This document shows, piece by piece, positions 7,659 to 17,843 of a stretch of DNA of 34,967 nt; the stretch's first letter is position 1, and every line of letters begins with the position of its first letter. The notes beneath the pieces are model-generated. The model did no database searches. It saw nothing but the letters and a program-made list of their open reading frames with translations, and was not told the DNA's origin. The DNA lies in the NCBI GenBank assembly GCA_016234955.1, contig JACRNN010000174.1, positions 1 through 34,967 on the forward strand, given 5' to 3'. The translations under genes and the position numbers were made by a program. This DNA is from Deltaproteobacteria bacterium (GTDB taxonomy: Bacteria > Desulfobacterota > GWC2-55-46).

Positions 7659-10049
7659 TTAAAACTCCTCCCCGCCACCCTCCGTCCCGTTGAGGCCGTC
7701 TTCCATGCGGGCGGACGGTTGGAGGGCTGTCAGAGGGGCCTCACTGCCGTAGAGGCGTTTGAACTCCAGGTAGCTCCCGATCACCTTTTTGACGTACCGC
7801 CGCGTCTCCGGGTACGGTATCGATTCGATGAACTCGTCCGTCTCCGCGGGCAGGGTCCCGGCCCAGCGCAGGGCGGCGTTCGGCCCGGCGTTGTAGCCCG
7901 CTATCGTCAGGACGAGGTCGTTGTTAAACCTGCCGCTCAAGTGCTCCACGTACCATGCGCCAAGCTCGATATTGAGGTCGGGGTCGAAGAGGTCGAAGGG
8001 GTCCAGCGGCCCCTTGCCGAGCTCTCTGGCCACAAGCCTGCCGGTCGATGGCATGAGCTGCATGAGCCCGATGGCCCCGGCGGTCGATACCACTTCAGGG
8101 TTGAAGGCGCTCTCCTCCCTCATGATCGCGGCGATCATGAACGGGCCGGGCGAGAGGCCCCGCGCCTTCTTCCTTGCAAGCTCCACTATGCCCTGTGGAA
8201 ATGCGATGGCTGTATAGTCCCTTCTTGCCGCGCCCTTTGACGCCCTCTTGAACGCGGCGAGACGCCCCCCGTAGACGCTCAGGGCCCTGTGGTAATCGCC
8301 GACCCTCCGGTAAAGGTCCGCTATCTCAAATATGGCGTCCTCGTCGTTTGAGTACCTGCGGGCGAGAATATCAAGCTCGGAGGCCGCGCGGGAATTGAGG
8401 CCGAGGGTCAATAGCTCCATAGCCTCGATATAGCGCTCTTCAAGGGTGATAAGGCTTTCATCGTCCGCCGGCGGGCGGGCCTCTGCGACGGAGGCTGGCA
8501 CGATATCCCGCCCGGCCTCAGGGACGCGGGGTTCCGGGACACGGCCCTCCTCCATCCGCCCGATGCGCTCCCCGGCAAGATATCCGTAATACGTCCGCCT
8601 GAACCCGTTGACGAGCTTTTCATAGCCAGCCCTGGCGGCTTCCATGCGCCCGGCCCTCTCGGCGCTCCTTGCGCTCCAGTAGAGGAACCGGGGGGCGTGC
8701 GCGCCGTGGATGGACGAGTACGATGAAAACGTCCGGCAGGCGTCGTCGAACCTGCCGGACCTGTACTCCATCCAGCCCGATGACCAGAGTCCGTCGTCCG
8801 CGAAGGGGGTGGACTTGAAGCGGTCCAGTACCTTTCCGTAGTAATTGAGAGCCCTGTCCGCGTCCCTCTGCTCGAAGTACCTGCCGAGGTATATGCTTAC
8901 CTGGGCGCTCTGGGTGGAGTCCGGGTGCTTGCCGGAGAGCCTCTTCTCCGTATTTATAAGGAGCTTCTCATTGCCCCCCCTGAGCGCTATGAGCGCCAGC
9001 GTTGCGAGCGCCTCCGCCTCTTTTTCCGGGTCTTTCGCCTTGAGGTATTCCTTGAGCAGATCTTCGGCCCTGGGGTACTGCTTGAGCCTCATATAAGACC
9101 GGGCGGTCTTCAACACGGCCCTGCCGTAATACTCTGATTTCTTATCTTTTAAAAGCGGCGCCAGCTCGGAGACGGCCTTTCCATAGCGGGCGGATTCAAA
9201 GAACTTCCCGGCCCGTTGGTACCTCTCCCGCGGGGAGGGCTCGCCCCCGGCCGCGCCAGCCGGCCTTATCATCGACAGGAGCCCTTCGGCCCTGCCTGAC
9301 GCCGGGTGGAGGGGATAAGAGAAAAGGATGCTTCTTACGGGCTCAAGCGCGCCCGCCGTATCGCCGAGGGCTATGGAGGCCTGCGCCGACCCCAGGAGCG
9401 CATCCGGGACGAGCGCGTGCCTCGGGTATGCGGAAAGGAATTTCAAGAACCCGTCCTTCGCCTCCTCGAACCTCCCCATATCCATGAGCGCGCCGGAGCG
9501 CTGTAAGAGTATTTCGGGCTTGAGGGCCGTATCAGGGAAGAGGGTGAGGATCGAATCGTATGAGGCGAGCGCCTCATGGGGCCTGTTTCCCCGCCTCAGG
9601 GCCATGGCCGAGTAAAAAGTGATATAATCCTCTATATCCGTAAGCGGCGCCGCCTCTTTGAAGAAGTCAAGGGCGTTGTCCGCTTTGCCCTCCGCGTCGT
9701 TGAGGGCGTGCATCCCGAGAAGGAATGACGCCCTAACGGCCCATACTGTGCCGGGGTGCCTCCGGCGTATCTCGTTGAGCCTGGCAAGATTTTTTTCGGA
9801 GCCGGACCTGTTCTCATTTACCGCCGAGTGAAAGAGCCTCTCCGCGGAGACGCCGCTATCGTCCGAAGGCGGTCTTTTATCGTTATTATCGATTGGCGGG
9901 GGGACTGGCGCGGCAACAACGTATTGGCCGGGCGTTGCCGGTTCTTCCACAACGCCGCTGCGGAGGGCGCACGACGTCAGGGCGCATGTCAGGAGGCCAA
10001 TTGCGGCGGTCCTGAAAAAATAACGGGAAAACGCTCTTTCATCCCCCAT
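7659..10049 (-). CDS. Lytic transglycosylase, Slt70-like lipoprotein with TPR-like repeats
   Basis: Lipoprotein-type signal (LLTCALTSCALRSG), many TPR/TolA-binding-like repeats, C-terminal SLT domain FMIAAIMREESAFNPEVVSTAGAIGLMQLMPSTGRLVA...DLNIELGAWYVEHLSGRF...AGYNAGPNAALRW. Start placed at MGDERAFS (10049); longest ORF start is 10130. Confidence 0.9.
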   Translation of the reverse strand: MGDERAFSRYFFRTAAIGLLTCALTSCALRSGVVEEPATPGQYVVAAPVPPPIDNNDKRPPSDDSGVSAERLFHSAVNENRSGSEKNLARLNEIRRRHPGTVWAVRASFLLGMHALNDAEGKADNALDFFKEAAPLTDIEDYITFYSAMALRRGNRPHEALASYDSILTLFPDTALKPEILLQRSGALMDMGRFEEAKDGFLKFLSAYPRHALVPDALLGSAQASIALGDTAGALEPVRSILFSYPLHPASGRAEGLLSMIRPAGAAGGEPSPRERYQRAGKFFESARYGKAVSELAPLLKDKKSEYYGRAVLKTARSYMRLKQYPRAEDLLKEYLKAKDPEKEAEALATLALIALRGGNEKLLINTEKRLSGKHPDSTQSAQVSIYLGRYFEQRDADRALNYYGKVLDRFKSTPFADDGLWSSGWMEYRSGRFDDACRTFSSYSSIHGAHAPRFLYWSARSAERAGRMEAARAGYEKLVNGFRRTYYGYLAGERIGRMEEGRVPEPRVPEAGRDIVPASVAEARPPADDESLITLEERYIEAMELLTLGLNSRAASELDILARRYSNDEDAIFEIADLYRRVGDYHRALSVYGGRLAAFKRASKGAARRDYTAIAFPQGIVELARKKARGLSPGPFMIAAIMREESAFNPEVVSTAGAIGLMQLMPSTGRLVARELGKGPLDPFDLFDPDLNIELGAWYVEHLSGRFNNDLVLTIAGYNAGPNAALRWAGTLPAETDEFIESIPYPETRRYVKKVIGSYLEFKRLYGSEAPLTALQPSARMEDGLNGTEGGGEEF

Positions 10050-10120
10050 CTGCACGGCTCCTCGACCGGAGACCATTATAACAGCGTTCCGGTCTGACTT
10101 CAATACGCCTTTTAGGCGTT

Positions 10121-10234
10121 GAACATGCATAGCGAGCGTCCAGCCCGCAACCTGTTGCGGGGTCGAGCGAGCGAATAGAAAATGTTTCCTTACATATCGA
10201 AGATTCCCCGCGGAAAAGCCGCGGGGAGCTTCAA
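10121..10234 (+). repeat. Full copy of dispersed two-hairpin repeat
   Basis: gaacatgcatagcgagcgtccag[cccgcaacctgttgcggg]gtcgagcgagcgaatagaaaatgtttccttacatatcgaagatt[ccccgcggaaaagccgcgggg]agcttcaa. Confidence 0.8.
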
Positions 10235-10273
10235 CGGCTTAATGACAAGCGGGCGCCTTTAAAAAATTATTAT

Positions 10274-10302
10274 TTGGCAGACCATTGCCGTTCATGTATA
10301 AT
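10274..10302 (+). promoter_or_regulatory. Predicted sigma70 promoter for alpha-glucan phosphorylase
   Basis: TTGGCA (10274-10279), 17-nt spacer, TATAAT (10297-10302). Confidence 0.7.
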
Positions 10303-10372
10303 CCAAAACGTCCGCAGGCCCCTTTATCGGGGTCTTGCGTCAAAAAGGCATAAAAAATCGATACGGGGTGCT

Positions 10373-12088
10373 ATGCAATACATTCAGGAGTTCCTATCCG
10401 AGCCGAAGATAGCCTATTTTTCCATGGAGGTCGGTTTCAGGAACGACATACCCACCTACAGCGGGGGCCTCGGCGTGCTCGCCGGAGACACGATAAAATC
10501 CGCGGCGGACCTCCATCTGCCGGTGGTCGCGGTGACGCTTATCCACAGGAAGGGCTTCTTCAGGCAAAAACTCGATGAAAAGGGCACTCAGACCGAGTTC
10601 CCGGAGGAGTGGAACCCGGCGGAGAACATGGACCTCCTGCCCCAGAAGATACACCTGAACATAGAGGGCAGGGAGGTGACGGTACAGGCCTGGGTATACA
10701 AGATCACCTGCATTGCGACCAGGTGGAACGTGCCCATCTTCTTCCTCGACACCGACGTCCCGGACAATACGCCCGAGGACAGGAGGATAACGGATTCTCT
10801 ATACGGGGGGGACGACAGGTACAGGTTCAAGCAGGAGGCGGTGCTTGGCATAGGCGGGGTGCGGATGCTCAGGGCGCTGGGGTTCAGGATAAAGAAGTAC
10901 CACATGAACGAGGGGCACGCCAGCCTTCTGACCCTCGAGCTCCTTTCCAGGCACAGGCGCGATATCGAGGCGGTATGGGACGAAAGGGCGACATGGGACG
11001 TGGAAAAGGTCAAGGACCTGTGCGTATTCACGACCCATACGCCGGTGGAGGCCGGCCATGACAAGTTCGACTACGGCCTTGTCAGGGAGGTCCTGGGCGA
11101 CTATTTCCCGCTGGAGGTGCTCAAGGACCTGGCCGGGAAGGACAAGCTCAACATGACGCTCCTCGCCATGAACCTGAGCCAGTATATAAACGGCGTGGCG
11201 AAGAAGCACGGAGAGGTCTCCAAGGCGCTCTTCCCCGGCTACGAGATTCAGGCCATAACAAACGGCGTCCACACCTTCACCTGGACCTGCGAGAGCTTCG
11301 CGAGGCTCTATGACAAATACTTCCCCGGATGGGCCAACGAGCCGGAACTCTTCGTGAGGATCGGCAAGATCCCGGACGCCGAGCTGTGGGACGCCCACAT
11401 GGAGGCCAAGAAAAAGCTCATAGACTACGTCAACGGCGTCACCGGGGCGGGAATGAAGCACGACATACTTACCCTGGGCTTCGCCAGGAGGGCCACGGCC
11501 TACAAGAGGGCCAACCTCCTCTTCTGGGATACCGACAGGCTGAGGAGGATAGGAAAGGGCAGGCTCCAGGTAATATACGCCGGCAAGGCGCACCCGCGGG
11601 ACGCGGACGGCAAGAGGAACATAGAAGAGATATTCAGGCGGGCCGCTGAGCTCAAGGCCGACATAAACATCGTCTATCTCGAGAACTATAACATGGACAC
11701 GGCCCTGAAGCTCGTCTCCGGGGTGGACGTCTGGCTCAATACGCCGATGAGGCCGAGGGAGGCCTCGGGCACCAGCGGCATGAAGGCGGCCCACAACGGG
11801 GTGCTGAACTTCAGCGTCCTCGACGGCTGGTGGATAGAGGGGCACATAGAGGGGTACACGGGCTGGTCGATAGGCCCGGCCCCCACTGAATCGACGCTGG
11901 CCCGCACCTCCGATGAGATGGACGCCGAGGACCTCTACCAGAAGCTCGAGCACCAGGTGTTGCCGAAGTTCTATGAAGGCAGGCATATCTGGATAAGGAT
12001 GATGCAGAACGCCATAGGGAAAAACGCCTACTACTTCAACTCCCACAGGATGATGAGAAGGTATGTGACAGAGGCATATATAAGGTAG
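10373..12088 (+). CDS. glgP: Alpha-glucan phosphorylase (short bacterial/archaeal GlgP type)
   Basis: IAYFSMEVGFRNDIPTYSGGLGVLAGDTIKSAADLHLPVVAVTLIHRKGFFRQ, YHMNEGHASLLTLELL, VFTTHTPVEAGHDKF, GVDVWLNTPMRPREASGTSGMKAAHNGVLNFSVLDGWW. Start at MQYIQEF (ATG 10373). Confidence 0.92.
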   Translation: MQYIQEFLSEPKIAYFSMEVGFRNDIPTYSGGLGVLAGDTIKSAADLHLPVVAVTLIHRKGFFRQKLDEKGTQTEFPEEWNPAENMDLLPQKIHLNIEGREVTVQAWVYKITCIATRWNVPIFFLDTDVPDNTPEDRRITDSLYGGDDRYRFKQEAVLGIGGVRMLRALGFRIKKYHMNEGHASLLTLELLSRHRRDIEAVWDERATWDVEKVKDLCVFTTHTPVEAGHDKFDYGLVREVLGDYFPLEVLKDLAGKDKLNMTLLAMNLSQYINGVAKKHGEVSKALFPGYEIQAITNGVHTFTWTCESFARLYDKYFPGWANEPELFVRIGKIPDAELWDAHMEAKKKLIDYVNGVTGAGMKHDILTLGFARRATAYKRANLLFWDTDRLRRIGKGRLQVIYAGKAHPRDADGKRNIEEIFRRAAELKADINIVYLENYNMDTALKLVSGVDVWLNTPMRPREASGTSGMKAAHNGVLNFSVLDGWWIEGHIEGYTGWSIGPAPTESTLARTSDEMDAEDLYQKLEHQVLPKFYEGRHIWIRMMQNAIGKNAYYFNSHRMMRRYVTEAYIR

Positions 12089-12154
12089 GCTGTCCGCGGT
12101 CTCCTTATCAATCCCCTCGGGGGAGCGTGCGGCAAAGGCCCTATCCTCCCCTCA

Positions 12155-12180
12155 CTCCCCTCCCTTGCAAGAGAGGGGAG
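12155..12180. repeat. Hairpin CTCCCCTCCCTTGCAAGAGAGGGGAG
   Basis: Inverted repeat around TTGCAA, downstream of glgP; possible terminator or common intergenic repeat. Confidence 0.5.
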
Positions 12181-12471
12181 GCGTTGGCTCTGCGCCGGAT
12201 ACCCGCGGCTTGGGCTTAAAACCGGTTCATCTCTCCTTCCGCCGCTCGCCGGCGATGGACGCCCGGCGTCGACAACCCGCCTCCCCTTTCAAGGAATAGC
12301 CGCTTGACGCCTTCCAACATACCCGTGCCGCACCCTGACTTTAAAGCCTTTTGCCATTATGACGCCACGCAGGCGCAAAATGCTCTTGAACAAAGCGCGA
12401 TTTAAGACTAAGATTATCAAATAAGTCCCGAATGGGCCCTCCCCCGGCCCGGAAGCCCCGGAGGGCGGAAC

Positions 12472-12537
12472 GATGAACCACCCCGGAGCAAGCTCCGGGG
12501 TATCCGGAGGAATTATACCCGGAGGAAACGTTAAATC
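12472..12537 (+). repeat. Repeat element: palindrome CCCCGGAGCAAGCTCCGGGG followed by TATCCGGAGGAATTATACCCGGAGGAAACGTTAAAT
   Basis: Perfect 9-bp-arm palindrome at 12481-12500; downstream half shared with 22053-22080, 27581-27609, 7637-7663 and others; precedes the Rrf2 start. Confidence 0.75.
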
Positions 12538-12554
12538 ACTATCAAGGAGGAACG

Positions 12555-13010
12555 ATGCTTCAGTTGACAAGGGACGGAGAGTACGCCGTGAGGGCCGTGC
12601 TCCATCTCGCCTCTCAGCCGGACGGCAAGATTTCGCTCATAACCGAGATATCCGAGACACAGGACGTGCCCAAGAGCTATCTCTCCAAGATAATGCAGCA
12701 CCTCACGAGGGCCGGCCTTGTGAAGTCCAGGCGCGGGGCCAGGGGCGGCTTCGCGCTTGCGCGCCCGGCTGAGACCATTACATTGAGGCAGGTCATCGAG
12801 GCCATAGAGGGCAATATCTACCTGAACGTCTGCCTCATCAGAAAGGGCGAGTGCAAGAGGGACGAGATGTGCCCGGTGCACGTGGTATGGATAGAGGCCC
12901 AGAGAAGACTCTTTGAGGTGTTGGACGGCAAGACGATGGCCCAGCTCGTCAATGACGCCGCGGACATAAAGAAGCGGCTTGATAAGGAACGGGGCAGGCG
13001 GAGGGCATAG
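12555..13010 (+). CDS. Rrf2-family transcriptional regulator (IscR/NsrR-like, three clustered cysteines)
   Basis: MLQLTRDGEYAVRAVLHLASQ...VPKSYLSKIMQHLTRAGLVKSRRGARGGFALARP...CLIRKGECKRDEMCPVHVVW; SD AGGAGG. Confidence 0.9.
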   Translation: MLQLTRDGEYAVRAVLHLASQPDGKISLITEISETQDVPKSYLSKIMQHLTRAGLVKSRRGARGGFALARPAETITLRQVIEAIEGNIYLNVCLIRKGECKRDEMCPVHVVWIEAQRRLFEVLDGKTMAQLVNDAADIKKRLDKERGRRRA

Positions 13011-13140
13011 GCCGCGGCGGCCGCGGCCCGCTCCGCCTCTCTCCCCAACCCTTCCTCAACATGCCTCGAAAGAGGCCCCCTCAGGGCGCGCTTGACGCAA
13101 GGCCCCATTTAATGGTGTAATTATGCCATACGGTCATTAA

Positions 13141-13175
13141 AGGCGGCGCGTCCCCTTTCAGGGGACGCGCCGCCT
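13141..13175. other. Strong perfect hairpin upstream of the histidine kinase
   Basis: AGGCGGCGCGTCCCC-tttca-GGGGACGCGCCGCCT; 15-bp perfect arms; no T-tract. Confidence 0.8.
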
Positions 13176-13176
13176 C

Positions 13177-15690
13177 GTGCGGTTACGCGCCTTTATATTA
13201 TCTCATTTAAAAGGACGGGGCTTGCTTTGGCTCCGCCTAAGAGTTCCGACCTTGGACACCTCGGGAAAAAAGCCCTCTGCCTTCTCCATCCGCGTTATCA
13301 TCGTTGCCGGCGTATTTTCGTGCGCGCTCGCCGTCATAGGCATGACCGTCCACACGGCAGTGGCCTTCGCCGCGCTCGGCTCAGGCGTCGCGACGTTTGC
13401 ATGGATCGGAGGCCCGGATAGAAAGAAAGTCTCCCCCGCATGGCTGCCGGTCGCGATAGGGCTTGCCGCCGTTGTAATAACGATGACCCTCTATCAGGCG
13501 CTCTCCGCCCGCGAAAAGGCCGCTATAGAGCATACGGTAGAATCAAAGGTCGAAGCAAACAGGGACGAGATCCAGGACCACATGAATCTGCTGGTGTTGG
13601 CGTTGGAGCGCATGGCCGGCCGGTGGAATAAAAACGGCAGGCCGGATAGATCCCTGTGGGAGTACGACGCGACGCTCTATGTCAGGCACTACGCGGGCTT
13701 TGAGGCCATAGAATGGGTCGACGCCTCGCTCCGGGAGCGCTGGGTGGTGACGTCCGGCGGCAACGTCCGTCCTGAACCGGGGGTCGTCAAGCAGATAGAG
13801 GGCGGCCTGCGAAAGGATGTGGCGCCGGGAAAGGCACGGGTTTCGTACGCGGTGGAGCCAAGGCCGGGGGTAAAGGGGCTGGCCGTGTCGGTCCCCCTTT
13901 TCCGAGGAAAGACCTTTGACGGCTTTATAGTAGGCGTCTTGCGGAGCGGGGATACGCTCAAGCCCCTTCTCCGCGATCTCTTCGACGAGGGGTTCTCCGT
14001 TGAGGTTTCAAGCGGGGGCAACGAGCTCTACAGAGAGGCGCAGACCGGTACTGGCACGGAGTTCGCCCATGCGACCGGGTTTGCGCTCTACAACACCCCC
14101 TGGACCGTGCGGATATGGCCTAACCGGGAGTACCTCGACGAGGCGTGGTCGCCCCTGCCCGGGGTCGTGCTGGGCATGGGGCTCGTAACGTCCTTTCTGC
14201 TCATGGGGGTGGTCTACTTCCACCAGACCGCGCGGCGCAGGGAGGGTGATGTAAAGGCGGCCAACCTGGTCCTTAAGCACGAGGTCCTGGAGAGGACTCA
14301 TGCCGAGAAGAGGGTTGCGCGCCTGAACGGGCTCTATTCGGTCCTGAGCGGGGTAAACGAGGCGATAGTCAGGGAACGCGATATGGAAAAGCTCTACAGG
14401 GAGGTCTGCCGAATAGCCGTCGAGGATGGCGGGTTCAGGATGGCGTGGGTCGGCGTCGCGGACCCGGAGGGCCGGACGATAAGGCCCGCGGCGCATTGGG
14501 AAAATGAACCAGGGTTTCTCGATAGTATAGATGCGTCGACAACCGGCCGGGGCCCTCTGGGACGTGTAATCTCCGACGGGATGAATTACATATGCAACGA
14601 CACCGGGCGCGGCCCGGATGCCGGGCCGTGGGAAAAGGCGGCCATGGAGCGCGGCTACAGGTCCACCGCGGCCTTCCCCTTGAGGGTGAATTCCATGAAC
14701 GCGGGGGCATTGTGCCTTTACTCCGGAGAGCCGGATTCCTTCGACGACGAGCAGATACTGCTCCTTGATTCGCTTGCGGCGGACATCTCATTCGCCCTTG
14801 AGTCCGCCGAGAGGGAGAAGCGGCGCAAGGCCGCGGAGGAAGAGCTCGCGAGGTACAGCGAGCACCTCGAGGAGATGGTCGAGGAGAGGACGGCCGAGCT
14901 CGAGGAATTGAACGAGAAGCTCACCCTCGAGGTCCGCGTGCGGAAAGAGGCCGAGGACGCGATGGCGAAGGTCAACACGGTCCTCGGGAAGAAGAACAGG
15001 GAGCTTGAGGGGGTCAATAAGGAGCTTGAGTCGTTCACGTACTCCGCCTCTCACGACCTTCAGGAGCCTCTGCGCATCGTGGCCGGCTACGTCCAACTCC
15101 TCGGCCGCCGGTACAAGGGGAGGCTCGAGCCCGAGGCCGATGAGTTCATCGACTACGCGGTGGACGCCACCGTCAGGATGCAGGCGCTTATAAACGACAT
15201 ACTCTCATACTCGAGGGTCGGCGCGCGCCATTTGAAGTTCAAGCACGTTGACTGCGAAAGGGTCCTGGGCCGCGCCCTCTCGGACCTGAAGGCCGCGGTG
15301 CAGGAGGCCGGCGCCATTATTATCCACGACCCTCTCCCGACCGTAATGGCTGACGAGACACAGATGGAACGGCTCTTCGACAACCTCCTCGGCAACGCGG
15401 TCAAGTATTGCGCGGGCAAGGCCCCGGAGGTGCGCGTCTCCGCCATTGAAGGACCCGACGGGTGGCTCTTCAAGTTCCGGGACAACGGCATAGGCATAGA
15501 CCCGAGGCACCACGACCGCATATGGATAATGTTCCAGCGCCTCCACGGCAAGAACGAGTACTCGGGGACAGGGATAGGGCTTGCGATCTGCAAAAAAGTT
15601 GTGGAAAATCACGGGGGTAGAATCTGGGTGGAGAGCACGCTTGGACAGGGGTCAACCTTTTGCTTTACAATACCGCACAGGAGAGGTTAG
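13177..15690 (+). CDS. Membrane sensor histidine kinase (TM segments, CHASE-like extracytoplasmic domain, GAF, phytochrome-like HisKA + HATPase)
   Basis: N-terminal hydrophobic segments; GAF-like [28 protein letters not shown]-box [26 protein letters not shown] boxes [73 protein letters not shown] start at 13177 uncertain. Confidence 0.88.
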   Translation: MRLRAFILSHLKGRGLLWLRLRVPTLDTSGKKPSAFSIRVIIVAGVFSCALAVIGMTVHTAVAFAALGSGVATFAWIGGPDRKKVSPAWLPVAIGLAAVVITMTLYQALSAREKAAIEHTVESKVEANRDEIQDHMNLLVLALERMAGRWNKNGRPDRSLWEYDATLYVRHYAGFEAIEWVDASLRERWVVTSGGNVRPEPGVVKQIEGGLRKDVAPGKARVSYAVEPRPGVKGLAVSVPLFRGKTFDGFIVGVLRSGDTLKPLLRDLFDEGFSVEVSSGGNELYREAQTGTGTEFAHATGFALYNTPWTVRIWPNREYLDEAWSPLPGVVLGMGLVTSFLLMGVVYFHQTARRREGDVKAANLVLKHEVLERTHAEKRVARLNGLYSVLSGVNEAIVRERDMEKLYREVCRIAVEDGGFRMAWVGVADPEGRTIRPAAHWENEPGFLDSIDASTTGRGPLGRVISDGMNYICNDTGRGPDAGPWEKAAMERGYRSTAAFPLRVNSMNAGALCLYSGEPDSFDDEQILLLDSLAADISFALESAEREKRRKAAEEELARYSEHLEEMVEERTAELEELNEKLTLEVRVRKEAEDAMAKVNTVLGKKNRELEGVNKELESFTYSASHDLQEPLRIVAGYVQLLGRRYKGRLEPEADEFIDYAVDATVRMQALINDILSYSRVGARHLKFKHVDCERVLGRALSDLKAAVQEAGAIIIHDPLPTVMADETQMERLFDNLLGNAVKYCAGKAPEVRVSAIEGPDGWLFKFRDNGIGIDPRHHDRIWIMFQRLHGKNEYSGTGIGLAICKKVVENHGGRIWVESTLGQGSTFCFTIPHRRG

Positions 15691-15691
15691 A

Positions 15692-16135
15692 ATGAACGCA
15701 GGGACAGGCAGGCTTATCGAGATTTTGATGGTTGAGGACAACCCGGCGGATGTCCGCCTCACCGTCGAGGCGTTCAAGGACGCCAAGGTGCTCAACCACT
15801 TGAACGTCGTCCATGACGGCGAAGAGGCGATGGAATATCTGCGCCACGGGGGCAAGTACGCCGACGCACCCCGTCCGGACCTCATACTCCTGGACCTCAA
15901 CCTGCCGAAGATGGACGGCAGGGAGGTGCTCGAGGAGATCAAAAAAGACCAGGACCTCAAAAGGATCCCGGTCGTAGTCCTTACGACGTCGGACGACGAG
16001 CGGGATATACTGAAGGCCTACGACCTCCACGTGAACGCGTACGTGACAAAACCCGTCGCGCTCGACCAGTTCGTGAGGATAGTCGAAGCCGTAGATGATT
16101 TCTGGTTCTCCGTTGTGAAGCTTCCGCCCAGGTAA
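15692..16135 (+). CDS. Rcp1-like single-domain response regulator
   Basis: [78 protein letters not shown]...IPVVVLTTS...YVTKPV; ATG 15692 with SD GGAGAGG immediately after the kinase stop. Confidence 0.92.
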   Translation: MNAGTGRLIEILMVEDNPADVRLTVEAFKDAKVLNHLNVVHDGEEAMEYLRHGGKYADAPRPDLILLDLNLPKMDGREVLEEIKKDQDLKRIPVVVLTTSDDERDILKAYDLHVNAYVTKPVALDQFVRIVEAVDDFWFSVVKLPPR

Positions 16136-16136
16136 G

Positions 16137-16260
16137 GAACATGCATGGCGAGCGCTTGACCCCGCAACTTGTTGCGGGGTCAAGCGTCTGAAGCGAATCG
16201 GATATAGATACTTCCTTACGCGTCGAAGATTTCCCGCGGAAAAGCCGCGAGAAGCTTCAA
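16137..16260 (+). repeat. Full copy of dispersed two-hairpin repeat
   Basis: gaacatgcatggcgagcgcttga[ccccgcaacttgttgcgggg]tcaagcg...cttccttacgcgtcgaagattt[cccgcggaaaagccgcgagaag]cttcaa; starts 1 bp after the upstream stop codon. Confidence 0.8.
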
Positions 16261-16323
16261 TCCCGGTCTTTCCAACCAGGCCGCCCGGCCCCATCGACAG
16301 GTAAAACAGAAGAAGACGCGGAT

Positions 16324-17733
16324 ATGTACAGCAAGACCCTCAAAATACTGTTAGTAGAGGACAACCCGCCGGACGGGCGCCTTTTAAGGGAGATGCTCGC
16401 CGACACGAAGATGAAGGACTCCTTGAGCATCGTGGACGCGGCGCGGCTCTCCGTGGCCCTTGACCTCCTCGGAAAAAAGCCGTTCGACTGCGTACTGCTC
16501 GACCTGACGCTCCCAGACAGCCATGGCCTTGAGACCTTTTTCATGGTGAAAGACTGGGCGCCGCATGTCCCGGTAGTCGTGCTGACAGGCCTGTCTGATG
16601 AGACCATGGCCGCAAGGGCGGTCAGGGAAGGCGCCCAGGACTATCTCGTAAAAGGGCGGGTGGACGGCGATATACTGGCGCGCTCGATACGCTACGCCAT
16701 GGAACGCCATACGGCGTCAAGGGAGGCGGGGAAATCCGCCGGGTCCGTTGCCAGACCCTCGGCCGACGATGAAGGGGCGCAATACTTCAAGATAATAGGC
16801 GCAAGCCGGTCCATAAGGGAGACCAGGGAGATTATCTCCACGGTCGCCCGGACCTCCAGCACCTCCGTCCTCATCCAGGGCGAGACCGGCACCGGAAAAG
16901 GGCTTGCGGCAAACGCCATACATTTTTTCAGCAACAGGCGGGCCCACCCCTTCATAAAGCTCAACTGCAGCGCCATACCGGATACGCTCCTCGAGGCCGA
17001 GATGTTCGGCTATGAGAAGGGCGCGTTCACCGACGCCAAACAGGGAAAACGCGGGCTCTTCGAGCTCGCGGACCGCGGCACCATCTTCCTCGACGAGATA
17101 GGGGACATGGACTTCAGGCTCCAGCCGAAGCTTTTGCAGGCGCTTGAAAACAGGACCTTCCGCAGGGTGGGGGGGGTGCGCGACATCAGGGTTGACGTCC
17201 GGGTCGTGGCGGCCACGAACAAGGACCTCGAAGCGATGGTGAGGGAAAAGCGATTCAGGGAAGACCTCTACTACAGGCTCAATGTCATGGTCATAGAGAT
17301 ACCGCCGTTGAGGGAGAGGAATGAGGACATACTGCCACTGGCGGAAAGCTTCATCCGGGAAGACAACGAGACCTTCGGCAAGAACGTCAAAGGCCTCTCC
17401 CCGGCGTCCATAGACAAGCTCCTGGGCCATTCATGGCCCGGCAACGTCAGGGAGCTTAAAAACGTCATAGAGAGGGCGATGATCCTTACGGAATCCGAAG
17501 AGATACGGCCCGATCACCTCTCCGTAGAGACATCGGGCAAGACAACGGCTATTGGGGCCGCCGGAGCCCATCCATACCCTGAAGATATGACCCTTGAGGA
17601 GGTGGAGGCGGCCCATATCATGAAGGTCCTTGAAAAGGTCAACGGCAACAAGACCCACGCATCCAGGCTCCTCGGCATCTCCAGGTTTACCCTCAGAGAG
17701 AAACTCAAGAAGATAGCGGAACCCGCCTCATAA
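16324..17733 (+). CDS. Sigma54-dependent response regulator (REC-AAA+-Fis HTH)
   Basis: REC ILLVEDNPPDGRLLREML...CVLLDLTLPDSHG; Walker A GETGTGKG; EKGAFTDAKQGKRGLFELADRGTIFLDEIGDM; C-terminal VNGNKTHASRLLGISRFTLREKLKK. Confidence 0.93.
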   Translation: MYSKTLKILLVEDNPPDGRLLREMLADTKMKDSLSIVDAARLSVALDLLGKKPFDCVLLDLTLPDSHGLETFFMVKDWAPHVPVVVLTGLSDETMAARAVREGAQDYLVKGRVDGDILARSIRYAMERHTASREAGKSAGSVARPSADDEGAQYFKIIGASRSIRETREIISTVARTSSTSVLIQGETGTGKGLAANAIHFFSNRRAHPFIKLNCSAIPDTLLEAEMFGYEKGAFTDAKQGKRGLFELADRGTIFLDEIGDMDFRLQPKLLQALENRTFRRVGGVRDIRVDVRVVAATNKDLEAMVREKRFREDLYYRLNVMVIEIPPLRERNEDILPLAESFIREDNETFGKNVKGLSPASIDKLLGHSWPGNVRELKNVIERAMILTESEEIRPDHLSVETSGKTTAIGAAGAHPYPEDMTLEEVEAAHIMKVLEKVNGNKTHASRLLGISRFTLREKLKKIAEPAS

Positions 17734-17741
17734 ACACCACC

Positions 17742-17781
17742 GGTAAGAATCTTATCAGTAAATGGTGGTAAGATTCCTACC
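17742..17781 (+). promoter_or_regulatory. Pair of related dyads, candidate upstream activator sites
   Basis: GGTAAGAATCTTATC (17742-17756) and GGTAAGATTCCTACC (17767-17781), 25 bp start to start. Confidence 0.5.
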
Positions 17782-17843
17782 AATTCCTATTCTCAAGGCA
17801 TACCGTCAATCTATAACCCTTTGACATCTAAATAGTATATCGA

